This document shows, piece by piece, positions 1 to 8,480 of a stretch of 24,045 nt of DNA. Each line of letters begins with the position of its first letter. Position 1 is the stretch's first letter. Under the pieces are notes generated by a model that worked only from the letters and a program-made list of their open reading frames with translations, had not been told where the DNA came from and did not search any database. The position numbers and the translations under genes are program-made. The stretch is from an uncultured Pirellulaceae bacterium (GTDB taxonomy: Bacteria > Planctomycetota > Planctomycetia > Pirellulales > Pirellulaceae), in the NCBI GenBank assembly GCA_934278005.1, contig CAKQWG010000032.1:1-24045 (forward strand), given 5' to 3'.

Positions 1-42
1 GCCTGTTCTACCACGCAACCGTCATATTAGGCTGGCGTATAA

Positions 43-900
43 GTTCCCTATTTCGCCAACGTTCCAATTATCTCAGATACCGATTTAAGAAACTGGCATC
101 AGCAGCCCCTCGATGCAGATCCGCAATCCACTAAGATTGCATTTCTAGCCGGCTTTCCTCGGTCCGGAACGACGCTGCTTGAGCAGATCCTAGCCGCCCA
201 CCCTGGATGTGTCGGAACCGATGAAACGGGCATCATGACCGAGCAGTTTGTCGCATCACTGGTGTGGAATGCCCGGGATAGTTTCGCTGCGTTGCTGGAG
301 CTGCGGGCGCTGCAGTCGGATCAAATTGCAGTCGGCCGCCACACGTTCCTTAAATTCACACAAGCCTTTATCCGGCAGTCCATCGGCGATCGTATGTTGA
401 TTGAGAAGGACCCGCTGATGACTGGCGACCTAGCGGTGCGTCTGCGTTTATTTCCCGAAGCGCCAGTAATAATGCCGCTGCGCGATCCACGCGACGTGGC
501 GATCAGTTATTTCTTCACCATCGTTCCACTGAATTGGAATAGTTCACCAGCCATAGACATTCGCGAAACGGCTCGCTTCTATTCTGACGCGATGCGGCAT
601 TGGTTGTTACTTCGCTCGCGCTTGCTTTGTCCCACCATTGAAACCCGCTATGAAGATCTGGTTGCCGCCCCGCACAGCGAAGCGCGGCGCTTAACCGATT
701 TCTTGGGTCTGTCGTTTGACGAGTCGATGCTGGATGTTTCTCGACGTTCCGAGCAGCAGGCGATTCGCACGCCCACCTACGACGACGTCACCAAGCCGCT
801 GTATCGCCGCGCGATCGGGCGACGGGAAAACTATCGCAAGCAGTTGGAGCCCGCCATGTCTATTTTGGAACCGTATACCAAACAGCTTGGATATGCATAA
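43..900 (+). CDS. sulfotransferase, C-terminal part; 5' end missing or broken
   Basis: This frame encodes the catalytic part of a PAPS-dependent sulfotransferase, which moves sulfate from PAPS to a hydroxyl or amine on a carbohydrate or protein. The PAPS 5'-phosphosulfate loop reads FPRSGTTLLEQIL and is encoded at about 154-192. The 3'-phosphate motif RDPRDVAISYFF is at about 484-519, and the typical tail ETRYEDLVAAP follows near 640-670. The first ATG of the frame (235) lies after the PAPS loop and so cannot give a working enzyme. In-frame stops occur at 28-30 and 40-42, and no ATG, GTG or TTG lies between 43 and 234. Planctomycete relatives usually carry TPR repeats before this domain. The gene is therefore frameshifted or degraded near position 40, or the N-terminal half is read in another frame outside the window. 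The family call is firm; whether the gene works is doubtful. Confidence 0.75.
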   Translation, partial: VPYFANVPIISDTDLRNWHQQPLDADPQSTKIAFLAGFPRSGTTLLEQILAAHPGCVGTDETGIMTEQFVASLVWNARDSFAALLELRALQSDQIAVGRHTFLKFTQAFIRQSIGDRMLIEKDPLMTGDLAVRLRLFPEAPVIMPLRDPRDVAISYFFTIVPLNWNSSPAIDIRETARFYSDAMRHWLLLRSRLLCPTIETRYEDLVAAPHSEARRLTDFLGLSFDESMLDVSRRSEQQAIRTPTYDDVTKPLYRRAIGRRENYRKQLEPAMSILEPYTKQLGYA

Positions 901-971
901 CAATCTCGCTGGCGAGTCGCGTTCCAACAAACGAAAATCAATAAGGCTGGCCAATAGGAAGCTAGTTGCGA

Positions 972-3179
972 CTAGGAACCTTCGTCCGCCTCGTCTGCCT
1001 CGTCGGCTCCGCCAATCAGCTCACTCAACGCAATCCGTTGAAACGTCATATGAGCCTGACTCCCTTCATACAATATGCCAACAGTTTTGTCGTCGATCAT
1101 GGTCATGCATGAATAGCCTGCGCTCTTTGCCTCGTCGAGCAGCAAACGCTGCTCCTCTGGCCAGCTCTCGCCGCGATCGGGCGATGCCTTGATCGTCATC
1201 CGTCGCCGCACGTCAGTGCTGTCGGGGTTGGAAAACAACAACCAGCCGTTGTCGCGACGGTCGTCAGAGCGTGACCGCGCCACCTTTGAATCCGTAGTGC
1301 GGTCTACCGCCGGACCACGGTAACCACCCGTTGTGTCGATCAGGCTAGCCATGCACGAGCCTGGCTCGATCAAGCTGCGCTGCGAGGTTGAGTGCTGCTG
1401 CCAAGTTTTGCCCATGTCACGCGTTGTCATGACGACACGCACCGGCGCGCGGTTATAACGGCAGTTGAGCATTAGCTCTCCCGGCTGGACTTCGACCACT
1501 TGTGCTTCCGTGGTGTCGTCAAAGGCTCCCGTGCCGACGCTCCAACTCTGCCCGTTATCTACGGAATAGATGATCGTCGAATGCGGCAGCCGGTGCGCTG
1601 TTTTGTCAGCTTGATTGGGCGGGTCTTGATACTGGGCTGCAAACACGAGTGTACCGTCGCGCATCGTGATGCCTTTTCCAGGCCCCATCAGTACGAAGCA
1701 CCACTCGGGCTTTTTCACTTGCTGTGTGATGTTGATAGGCTCGGACCATGAACCACCATCGTCGTCACTGCGAACTAGCATTACCTGGCCGGTCTCTTCG
1801 GGCGTTAGTCCTTGCCCGGAACCTCGCCACGATCGATCACCGTGGCTCCATGTCGCAGCAACCCACACAGTGCCTTTGACCCGGTCGACCAGCACGGCGG
1901 GGTCACCAATGCCGTCATACCGCCAGGCGGGATCATCGCCCATGTCCATGATGATTCTCATGGGTTCCCATGTCCGGCCGCCATCTGTTGAGCGAGACAT
2001 ACCTACGTCGATGTCCCCTGGCAGGTCGCCACCGCTGCGCCGCCGCACGTCGTAGACGCCGATCAGCGTCCCTCGGTTGGTTGTCGCCAGGCCGGGAATC
2101 CGAAAGGTGTTGACGCCATCATCGCCTGCTTTGCGAAGGGCGACTCCAATGCGCTGAGTAGTCGTAGCACCCACACTCTCAGACTGGCCATTCGAAAAAC
2201 TAACGGTCAGGCCGGTGGCCCCCACGGTGTGATCAATGTTTGCATGCGGACTAAGTTTACACGCGATCCACACGTAGTTCTCGCCCTCTGCCAATGGCTG
2301 CTCTCCAGAGACTGTCAGCGGCGAATCTATGGCCGCTAGCACGTCAAACGGCTTACCGAAGGCCTTCTCAGTTGAAAATTGATCGCTCGCACCACTAAAG
2401 TACACTTGAGCGGTCTCGATGTCTGCCTGCTGGGAAAACAGCGATGCGCGCACCTGCGTCAATGCGAGCGGCATTAAACTTCCCTCGGTTTCGACTTTTA
2501 ACTTCACCAGTGGGCTCGCGCTGACGCCAACTAGGGCAGGCAGCGTCAGCGGGATAGCTGTAATGCTCACGATCCGCTGACGGCGAGCGGGTGCGACGCG
2601 CACATCATCGATCAACACGCCCGTGTTCGGAGGACTCTCCACCGTAAACCGCAGTTGCTTGATGTCGCGGTCGTTGAGTGGAATTGTGATACGCGAAAGA
2701 AATGAACGACCAACACGGACCTGCCCTTGGTCATGAAATACTTCTTGCCAACCATTACCAGAATTTTTCTCGACGCGAAATGAAAACGGCTCGCGCTGCG
2801 TCCACCGCTCCGCCCAAAAGCTTAGCTCCCCCGAGGTGTCGATGTCCGGGGCTAATTTGAGCGTTACTCTGGTTTTATCTCCACCGGTTAAGTGCAGAGA
2901 CTTCTTACCAGATTTTGCGTGCTGGTCATCGACGATCGCTGTTCCGGCGGTTTGAGTCCAGACGCCCAGCGAAGTTTTTAGGGTGTCGAAAGGCCCTGGC
3001 TCGTTCTCTTCAAAACCGGTCGCGTGGCGGTCAGCTACGTGCGCTTTGCCTGCGCCCAGTTCCGCGTCAGCGGCGAGAACCCTGTCCGGGAACGTGCCCC
3101 CAGCCATAAATGGCCAGGGAGCAAGTAGCACTACGGCAAATGCAATTGCGGCGAATCGCGAGTGCAGTGATCTGTGCAT
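972..3179 (-). CDS. secreted exo-alpha-sialidase (neuraminidase, GH33-like)
   Basis: A 735-residue secreted sialidase, predicted to cleave terminal sialic acids from glycans. Residues 1-37 form a signal peptide (hydrophobic run AIAFAVVLLAPW). Residues about 55-195 look like a jelly-roll carbohydrate-binding module. Residues about 203-345 resemble the N-terminal domain associated with BNR neuraminidases. The six-bladed propeller follows from about 350. It shows the FRIP motif with the first catalytic arginine (359-362), and five Asp-boxes of S-x-D-x-G-x-[TS]-W type at about 395, 471, 539, 585 and 666. The TEAQVVEV strand (from 557) carries the likely catalytic Glu, and LYEG (703-706) the likely nucleophilic Tyr. 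The C-terminus ends in an acidic Ala-Asp-Glu triplet repeat. The gene lies 72 bp downstream of the beta-helix gene on the same strand, so co-transcription is likely. A non-sialidase BNR hydrolase is the main alternative. Confidence 0.88.
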   Translation of the reverse strand: MHRSLHSRFAAIAFAVVLLAPWPFMAGGTFPDRVLAADAELGAGKAHVADRHATGFEENEPGPFDTLKTSLGVWTQTAGTAIVDDQHAKSGKKSLHLTGGDKTRVTLKLAPDIDTSGELSFWAERWTQREPFSFRVEKNSGNGWQEVFHDQGQVRVGRSFLSRITIPLNDRDIKQLRFTVESPPNTGVLIDDVRVAPARRQRIVSITAIPLTLPALVGVSASPLVKLKVETEGSLMPLALTQVRASLFSQQADIETAQVYFSGASDQFSTEKAFGKPFDVLAAIDSPLTVSGEQPLAEGENYVWIACKLSPHANIDHTVGATGLTVSFSNGQSESVGATTTQRIGVALRKAGDDGVNTFRIPGLATTNRGTLIGVYDVRRRSGGDLPGDIDVGMSRSTDGGRTWEPMRIIMDMGDDPAWRYDGIGDPAVLVDRVKGTVWVAATWSHGDRSWRGSGQGLTPEETGQVMLVRSDDDGGSWSEPINITQQVKKPEWCFVLMGPGKGITMRDGTLVFAAQYQDPPNQADKTAHRLPHSTIIYSVDNGQSWSVGTGAFDDTTEAQVVEVQPGELMLNCRYNRAPVRVVMTTRDMGKTWQQHSTSQRSLIEPGSCMASLIDTTGGYRGPAVDRTTDSKVARSRSDDRRDNGWLLFSNPDSTDVRRRMTIKASPDRGESWPEEQRLLLDEAKSAGYSCMTMIDDKTVGILYEGSQAHMTFQRIALSELIGGADEADEADEGS
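981..1007 (-). repeat. 9-bp tandem repeat (3 units) at the sialidase 3' end
   Basis: Three 9-bp units, encoding Ala-Asp-Glu three times, lie directly before the last two codons and the stop (972-974) of the sialidase gene. It is one of four short tandem repeats at gene 3' ends in this window. The frame is kept because the unit is a multiple of three. Confidence 0.7.
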
Positions 3180-3251
3180 GGATAGGGTCCTATTGTTTGA
3201 GGCTTAATTTCACATGCCCCTCTCGGCACTGTCAGCTCAACTATGGAAGCT

Positions 3252-4610
3252 TCATTCGCGGAGCCGACGCGCGACCGCACCACTTGTGTTGATGCCGTGA
3301 CGTGTATCGCTGTGAAAGTCCGTGTCGAGTAGGAACTTTACATCCGCAGTATCTAATGGAGCCTCGGCGGTAGGCGTAGCGTCATGCGTAGAAGCATTCC
3401 AAGTGAGGTCTCGGAAGTCCTCCAAGCCGCGGCCAGCGGTGCATCCAATTTTGGGACCATCGCCCAGGACCACGTTGCCCGTGCTCGTGACACCGGCGTG
3501 GCCATTGGCGAAATGCAGAGCGTTGGCGTCACGCGAGTAAATTACGTTGTTAGCGAGAAGCATGCCCTCGCGCCCATTCCACGATCCGCCCGCGAAAGCA
3601 TGTCCGATATTGATAATGGTATTGTGGATCACCTGCAGGTTGACGGTCTGCCCCTGGTGATCCGTACTGCGAAAACCGGCGTTCTTTCCCGCGATCAGCA
3701 CATTATTGCGCACGATGGCTTCACCCTGCACCTGCATGACGTTGTCGTCGCTTCGCAAACAGAGATTGCGTTCGATGATGTTGACTGGCTGGCCGCCGGT
3801 GCCATAGACGGTGATGCAGGGATAGTTTGTGTCATGCACAAAGTTCTGAGCGATGAGATTACCCCAAGACCCTTGTTTGACCTCAATGCCATCACCTTGG
3901 TCGCCGCGACAGTCATGAATGTGGTTCAGCGCGATGACGCTTCGGCTCATGATGTATGTGGCATGATTACCGCCCAGATACATGCCTTCAGCGTGGCCGT
4001 CGCCGTGGTGGATGTGGTTGCGAGTTAGATACAATCGCTGCGTGTCAGCGCTGTTGGCGCTGTTGGCGCTCAGACAAACGCCGCCAGTGTGATGAATGTG
4101 ACACTCGTCTACCCAAACATCATGGCACTGCCCGAGCCGCACACCGTGGCTGCCACCAGTAACTTCAAGCCCTCGCAGACAGAGAAAACTCACCGGCGCA
4201 GCCTGCCCCACATTGAGTACATTCTGCTTGTTATCGGGCCGGCTTATGACTACCGTTGCATCTTTCGCAGCCGTGATCCAAATAGGGGCCTTCGCGGTGC
4301 CGCTGATTAATACGTCCCACATGCGTTCGATACTGTACGTCCCTGAACCGATCTCCAGCCGATCCCCGGGTTGTAGCGCACCCACAGCTTTTACAAGCAT
4401 CTCGCCGTTCTCGGCGGAAGTCGCGCCGCTTGGGGCACAGTGGACAATTGTTCGCTTCGGTGCGATGGACGCCCATTCAGGTTCGTAGCTCGAAGCCTGA
4501 CGGACTTGATCTGCCACATCAGGGCTGCCAACGACAACTTGAACAGTAGCACTGACGGCAACGCTGACGACAACGCTGAGGATGAGTGGAAGGGTGAACA
4601 AGCCGAGCAT
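3252..4610 (-). CDS. secreted right-handed parallel beta-helix protein (pectate-lyase-like fold)
   Basis: A 452-residue protein with an N-terminal signal sequence (MLGLFTLPLILSVVVSVAVS). It has many short repeats typical of right-handed parallel beta-helix (PbH1) enzymes: alternating strands with N-H-I-H-x and N-x-V/I turns, such as ECHIHHTG, RNHIHHGDG, LNHIHDCRGD and AQNFVHD. The early segment GDRLEIGSGTYSIE followed by TAKAPIWITA is typical of secreted polysaccharide lyases and related glycan-binding or glycan-cleaving proteins. The catalytic residues cannot be assigned by eye, so lyase versus hydrolase is open. Residues near 185 contain a small ANS repeat matching a 9-bp DNA repeat at about 4046-4072. 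It lies 72 bp upstream of the sialidase gene in the same direction, which suggests joint expression and a shared glycan substrate. Confidence 0.8.
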   Translation of the reverse strand: MLGLFTLPLILSVVVSVAVSATVQVVVGSPDVADQVRQASSYEPEWASIAPKRTIVHCAPSGATSAENGEMLVKAVGALQPGDRLEIGSGTYSIERMWDVLISGTAKAPIWITAAKDATVVISRPDNKQNVLNVGQAAPVSFLCLRGLEVTGGSHGVRLGQCHDVWVDECHIHHTGGVCLSANSANSADTQRLYLTRNHIHHGDGHAEGMYLGGNHATYIMSRSVIALNHIHDCRGDQGDGIEVKQGSWGNLIAQNFVHDTNYPCITVYGTGGQPVNIIERNLCLRSDDNVMQVQGEAIVRNNVLIAGKNAGFRSTDHQGQTVNLQVIHNTIINIGHAFAGGSWNGREGMLLANNVIYSRDANALHFANGHAGVTSTGNVVLGDGPKIGCTAGRGLEDFRDLTWNASTHDATPTAEAPLDTADVKFLLDTDFHSDTRHGINTSGAVARRLRE

Positions 4611-4713
4611 AGGATTTCCTGGATTACAGGTAGATGAGTGCCGAACACTTTACGCTACATCCGGGCTAATTTCGATCCGTTGCATGGCGTGATGGAGTTT
4701 TAGTGCGCGTGAT

Positions 4714-4817
4714 CAGCCGCTGTGTTCAGCCGCTGTGTTCAGCCGCTGTGTTCAGCCGCTGTGTTCAGTCGCTGTGTTCAGTCACTGAGTTCAGTCGCTG
4801 AGTTCAGTCGCTGTGTT
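4714..4817. repeat. 13-bp tandem repeat, 8 units, overlapping the DUF2200 stop codon
   Basis: Eight head-to-tail units of 13 bp (consensus CAGCCGCTGTGTT on +). Units 1-4 are identical and units 5-8 carry one to three changes, so the array is graded toward the gene. The last two units contain the stop codon (4804-4806) and final codons of the DUF2200 gene. Because 13 is not a multiple of three, adding or losing units shifts the frame only beyond the stop. Confidence 0.9.
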
Positions 4818-5178
4818 CCACTCGCAGAATCTTTTCCATAGAGCGTCCCTTGGCCAATTCATCCACCAGCTTGTCCAGGTAGCGAACCTGCTGGGTCAGC
4901 GGATTTTCAATGTCTTCCACCCGATAGCCACAAATTACGCCTTTGATAAGGTGGGCGTTGGGGTTCAGTCGAGCGCGCTGGAATAACTGCTCGAAGGTCA
5001 AATTGTCTTGGATGACTTTTTTCAGTGCGGCCTCCTTGTAGCCCGTCAGCCACTCTATTACTCGATGCAGTTCTTCACGGGTGCGTCCCTTTCTCTCCAG
5101 CTTGGCGAGGTACAGCGGGTACACGGCAGCAAAGGTCAATTTAGCACAGCGTTCATCGTGGTCGGTGGCTTTGCTCAT
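4804..5178 (-). CDS. DUF2200 family protein
   Basis: A 124-residue cytoplasmic protein matching the DUF2200 family over its whole length. Conserved blocks are FAAVYPLYLAKLERKGRT (about 16-33), EWLTGY (42-47), LNPNAHLIKGVICGYRVEDIE (71-91) and YLDKLVDELAKGRSMEKILR (99-118). The biochemical role of the family is unknown. There is no signal peptide or membrane segment, unlike most neighbours. The start at 5178 is the only sensible ATG; the ribosome site before it is weak. Its last codons and stop lie inside a 13-bp tandem repeat. It diverges from the DUF1080 gene across about 260 bp, with no obvious functional link to either neighbour. Confidence 0.85.
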   Translation of the reverse strand: MSKATDHDERCAKLTFAAVYPLYLAKLERKGRTREELHRVIEWLTGYKEAALKKVIQDNLTFEQLFQRARLNPNAHLIKGVICGYRVEDIENPLTQQVRYLDKLVDELAKGRSMEKILRVEHSD

Positions 5179-5322
5179 GGGATGTTACTCGTTGTCACGG
5201 GTTAACCAGCGGTTCTCAGCGGGCCGAGTGTTTGTCCTAAAGTGCGCCCGCAATCCAATCCTAGCGACGCTGGCCAGAATTCCCAGCGAATTTTCGTGGC
5301 AGTCAGGATTTCTAGATAAATA

Positions 5323-5411
5323 CACTACCATAGAGCCGTAGCGCAACTCGCCAAAGTTCCCCGCCGAGTAACATCACTGTAGAGGAATCCTGGCGGACTC
5401 CACTACCATAG
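5323..5411. repeat. 11-bp direct repeat in the DUF2200/DUF1080 intergenic region
   Basis: CACTACCATAG occurs at 5323-5333 and again at 5401-5411, the second copy 28 bp before the GTG start of the DUF1080 gene. It could be a paired binding site; no promoter can be placed with confidence. Confidence 0.35.
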
Positions 5412-5439
5412 CATAACCCACCCAGTCCAGGAGTTTAAC

Positions 5440-6216
5440 GTGACCAACACTTCAAGTATCAACGCTGCCAGCATGGTCCGCACGCTGCTTGCAAGTCTGC
5501 TCGTATGGCAAGCAGTCGCATCCCAATCGTATGCCGAGCCACCCGCTACGGAACCGCCCACCGCAGTTCCTCAATGGGTTGATCTGTTCAACGGGCGCGA
5601 CTTGGCAGGCTGGGAGAATGTCAACACCGCTCCGGATACCTGGTCGGTCAAAGACGGGCTGCTAGTGTGTAGTGGCAAGCCGATCGGTGTCATGCGATCC
5701 GACAAGCAATATGAAAATTTCATCCTCCATATCGAATGGCGACACATGCAGCCCGGGGGTAACTCTGGCGTATTTGTGTGGAGTGAGGGTTCGGTTCCCG
5801 AGGGCCGAAATCTTCCCAAGGGAATGGAAGTGCAGATGCTCGAATTGGACTGGGTCAATCAGCACCCATTAGACAACGGCCAACCCAACCATATTGGATA
5901 CATTTCCGGAGAGCTATTCGGTGCCGGTGGACTGACCGCCACACCTGACAATCCGCGAGGCAGTCGCAGCATGTCGCGGGAGCTGCGTTGCAAGGGTGCC
6001 GGCCAATGGAATGTCTACGATGTCGTGAGTGTCGACGGCACCGTCAAGTTGGCCATCAACGGCAAGTTTGTCAATTCCATTCGAGACTCGTCGGTGCGCA
6101 AGGGCTATCTATGTCTGGAAGCCGAAGGTTCGGAGATTCACTTCCGTAACATCCGCCTTCTTCCACTTCCTCCCGGCATCACTACCCCCGAGCAGGTCGC
6201 CAAGGTGGTTGAGTAG
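5440..6216 (+). CDS. secreted DUF1080 (3-keto-disaccharide hydrolase fold) protein
   Basis: A 258-residue secreted protein of the DUF1080 family, a concanavalin-like jelly-roll related to carbohydrate hydrolases and abundant in planctomycetes and verrucomicrobia. Family hallmarks are [15 protein letters not shown] (about 46-60), [32 protein letters not shown] and a final [14 protein letters not shown]. The signal peptide is [21 protein letters not shown]. The GTG at 5440 is chosen because AGGAG sits 6 bases before it (5429-5433). The in-frame ATG at 5473 would start the leader exactly but has no clear ribosome site. Members often accompany sugar-degrading enzymes, which fits the sialidase and beta-helix genes nearby; the actual substrate cannot be read from the sequence. 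Confidence 0.88.
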   Translation: MTNTSSINAASMVRTLLASLLVWQAVASQSYAEPPATEPPTAVPQWVDLFNGRDLAGWENVNTAPDTWSVKDGLLVCSGKPIGVMRSDKQYENFILHIEWRHMQPGGNSGVFVWSEGSVPEGRNLPKGMEVQMLELDWVNQHPLDNGQPNHIGYISGELFGAGGLTATPDNPRGSRSMSRELRCKGAGQWNVYDVVSVDGTVKLAINGKFVNSIRDSSVRKGYLCLEAEGSEIHFRNIRLLPLPPGITTPEQVAKVVE

Positions 6217-6228
6217 GGTTGGGAGTTT

Positions 6229-6576
6229 TGCTGCACGCACCCTGGTTAGAAAATGGGTGGTTAGAAAATTCAGTGACCGTTGTCCGGCCGCTATTGCCGC
6301 CGCACTTCTGCCTCCGCACAGACTTGCGCCGCACCTCAGTAGCGACAAACGGTGAGAAGCGTTCTGGGGCCGCGTGGACGCTACGTGGAGTGCTGCGATG
6401 GGTCGCCGTATTTTCATCCGCTCGTGGACTGAGAATTGCGAGCCCTGGAAGAGCCTCTATCTTTTACCAAACATTTTCTAACCGTTGTTCCCAGGCTCCG
6501 GTCTACCGAACCGGGAAGTGCGTGTTAGGACGTCCCTAAGCCAACAAAACCAAGGACCGCGGAGCGGTCCACGACA
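6229..6576. repeat. 348-bp intergenic repeat, copy 1
   Basis: First of two direct copies with no gap between them (about 18 mismatches in 348 bp by eye). It contains GGTTAGAAAATG at 6244-6255, a variant of it at 6259-6270, and the exact inverse CATTTTCTAACC at 6472-6483. A 240-bp core is thus bounded by 12-bp inverted repeats, like a small non-autonomous element. The outer right end is the GGACCGC-GGA-GCGGTCC hairpin. No convincing protein or known RNA family is seen inside. Confidence 0.85.
6554..6576 (-). repeat. dispersed TGTCGT stem-loop element, copy A
   Basis: Perfect 7-bp stem GGACCGC / GCGGTCC around a GGA loop (6554-6570), followed by ACGACA. It forms the right end of the first 348-bp repeat. 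Read on -, it is TGTCGT, then the stem-loop with loop TCC. Confidence 0.7.
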
Positions 6577-6638
6577 GTCTTGCTTTATGTCATACGGCGT
6601 GCAACATCGACTAGGCCAGCGACGCACATTTTGAACGA

Positions 6639-6986
6639 TGCTGCACGCACCATGGTTGGAAAATGGGTGGTTAGAAAATTCAGTGACCGTTGTCCGGCAG
6701 CTATTGCCGTCGCACTTCTGCCTCCGCACAGACTTACGCCGCACCTAAGTAGAGACAAACGGTGAGAAGCGTTCTGGGGCCGCGTGGACGCTACTTGGAG
6801 TGCTGCGACGGGTCGCCGCATTTTCATCCGCTCGTGGACTGAGAGTTGCGAGCCCCGGAAGTGCCGCTATCTTTTACCAAACATTTTCTAACCGTTGTTC
6901 CCAGGCTCCGGTCTACTGAACCGGGAAGTGCGTGGTAAGACGTCCCTAAGCCAACATAACCAAGGACCGCGGAGCGGTCCACGACA
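6639..6986. repeat. 348-bp intergenic repeat, copy 2
   Basis: Second direct copy, offset 410 bp from the first and the same length, with substitutions only (roughly 95% identity by eye). The left inverted repeat has one change (6654-6665); the right one at 6882-6893 is intact. It ends in hairpin copy B, 21 bases from the DUF1501 stop codon. A 62-bp unrelated spacer separates the copies. Gapless divergence suggests an older tandem duplication or two insertions. Confidence 0.85.
6964..6986 (-). repeat. dispersed TGTCGT stem-loop element, copy B
   Basis: Identical to copy A: stem GGACCGC / GCGGTCC at 6964-6980 with flank ACGACA to 6986. In the direction of the DUF1501 gene it starts 22 nt after the stop codon (7008-7010). 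No T-run follows, so it is not a standard intrinsic terminator, though a 3'-end role is plausible. Confidence 0.75.
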
Positions 6987-7007
6987 ATTGCAAACCACTT
7001 CGCCGCC

Positions 7008-8468
7008 CTAGGCAATGATGTCATGAACCACACGGCCGTGAACATCGGTCAAGCGAAAATCTCTGCCGGCGTGCCGGTAGGTCAACCGCTCGTGATCGAG
7101 CCCCAGCAGATGCAGAATCGTGGCGTGCAGATCGTGCACATGCATTTTGTTCTCGATGGCCTTGAAACCAAAGTCATCGGTCTGGCCGTAGGCCATGCCT
7201 CCCTTGACTCCACCCCCTGCCATCCACATCGTGAAACCGTGGTGGTTGTGATCGCGCCCCGTGCCGCTCTCAGACGTGGGTGTGCGACCGAATTCCCCTC
7301 CCCAGACCACCAGCGTATCGTCCAACAACCCTCGCTGCTTCAAGTCGGCCATCAAGGCCGCGATTGGTTGATCGATCGCTTGACATAGTTTCGGGACCGT
7401 TTCGTTGTGATTAGTATGCGTGTCCCAGGGTTGACCGTCACCATAATAAACCTGCACAAAGCGGACACCGCGCTCGACCATTCGCCGCGCAAGTAGACAA
7501 CCGTTAGCAAAGTGACCGGGCCCGTAAGCCTCACGCGTTTGCCTGGTCTCGCGATCGAGATCGAACGTCTCACTCGCTTCGAACTGCATCCGGTAGGCAG
7601 TCTCCATGGCTTCGCTGCGAGCGGTCAACAGTGTGTCGCCTCCACGCGCCGCTGCGTGTTCCGCGTTGATTTGCTGCAATAGATCGAGTTGCTCACGCTG
7701 GGTCGGGTGATCCCACTGAGCGTTGCTCAAGTGCGGTAACATTTTCTCGGGGGCGACCGTGGAATGATTGATATAAGTGCCTTGATATTTCGAAGGCAAA
7801 AAGGCACTGTTCCACAGGATCGAAAATCGAACAGGACGACCAGGGCAGAGCACTACATAGCCCGGCAGATTCTGATTCTCACTCCCCAGTCCATACAAGA
7901 ACCATGCCCCCATGCTGGGCCGCGTGGGGATGATCGTGCCATTGTTCATCTGCAGCAGCGCGGGGCCGTGATTGGGATTGTCGGTATGCAGCGAATTCAG
8001 CACGCAAATATCATCGATATGCTGACTCAGCCGCGGCAGCAGCTCGCTGACCTGCAGCCCGCTCTGTCCGCGAGGGCGAAATTTAAACGGCGATGGCATC
8101 AGTCCGGCGGTGGGCCGCTCGGTGACCAAGTCGGCCCCGGGTGGCTTGCTACCCGCGAATTTTTTCAGCGCCGGTTTGGGATCAAACAAATCCCCTTGAT
8201 ATGGTCCACCATTCATAAATAGGTGAATGACGCGTTTTGCACGCGGCGGGAAATGAGTGGTCGCGAGCAGGCTGTGAGGTCCGGCCGCAACCGCCTGGGG
8301 CAGCCCCAATACATTAGCGGCTCCCACCAGCCCCAGGCCGCCGCCGACTTGCCGCAGCAATTCTCGGCGCAGTATTTCGCGCTGCTGCAATATGTTCGGC
8401 TGTATTACCCGCTGCTCTAAGGCTGTCGACGGATACGATCGGTTATTATTCGAAGCTTGCGCATTCAC
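7008..8468 (-). CDS. DUF1501 domain-containing protein, copy 1
   Basis: A 486-residue member of DUF1501, a planctomycete-rich family in the alkaline-phosphatase/sulfatase-like superfamily; the reaction is not known. The leader has RRELLRQ (34-40) and then a Gly/Ala/Leu stretch ending AVAAG, which looks like a Tat export signal. The conserved metal-site-like block MNGGPYQGDLFDPKP (85-99) corresponds to the family N-GG-x-D-x-FD-PK motif. WGGEFGRTP (389-397), GRDHNHHGF (404-412) and the ending LTYRHAGRDFRLTDVHG are hallmarks. Only 12 bp separate it from the upstream PSCyt gene, so the two are almost certainly co-transcribed. It is paralogous to the DUF1501 protein at 13990-15354 and shares its C-terminal 40 residues closely. 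Confidence 0.9.
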   Translation of the reverse strand: MNAQASNNNRSYPSTALEQRVIQPNILQQREILRRELLRQVGGGLGLVGAANVLGLPQAVAAGPHSLLATTHFPPRAKRVIHLFMNGGPYQGDLFDPKPALKKFAGSKPPGADLVTERPTAGLMPSPFKFRPRGQSGLQVSELLPRLSQHIDDICVLNSLHTDNPNHGPALLQMNNGTIIPTRPSMGAWFLYGLGSENQNLPGYVVLCPGRPVRFSILWNSAFLPSKYQGTYINHSTVAPEKMLPHLSNAQWDHPTQREQLDLLQQINAEHAAARGGDTLLTARSEAMETAYRMQFEASETFDLDRETRQTREAYGPGHFANGCLLARRMVERGVRFVQVYYGDGQPWDTHTNHNETVPKLCQAIDQPIAALMADLKQRGLLDDTLVVWGGEFGRTPTSESGTGRDHNHHGFTMWMAGGGVKGGMAYGQTDDFGFKAIENKMHVHDLHATILHLLGLDHERLTYRHAGRDFRLTDVHGRVVHDIIA

Positions 8469-8480
8469 AGCAAAAAAATC

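Noticed and set aside
3384..4028. 214-residue open frame on + opposite the beta-helix gene
   Set aside because: It is an antisense shadow of a well-supported secreted protein and has no recognisable motif.
6219..6827. Several 60-106-residue open frames in the 348-bp repeats
   Set aside because: The copies do not keep a common frame under coding-type substitution, and the frames cross the repeat borders; better explained as non-coding.
6554..6986. Rho-independent terminators at the GGACCGC hairpins
   Set aside because: Stem and loop are good, but neither strand has a following T-run; kept as a repeat family instead.
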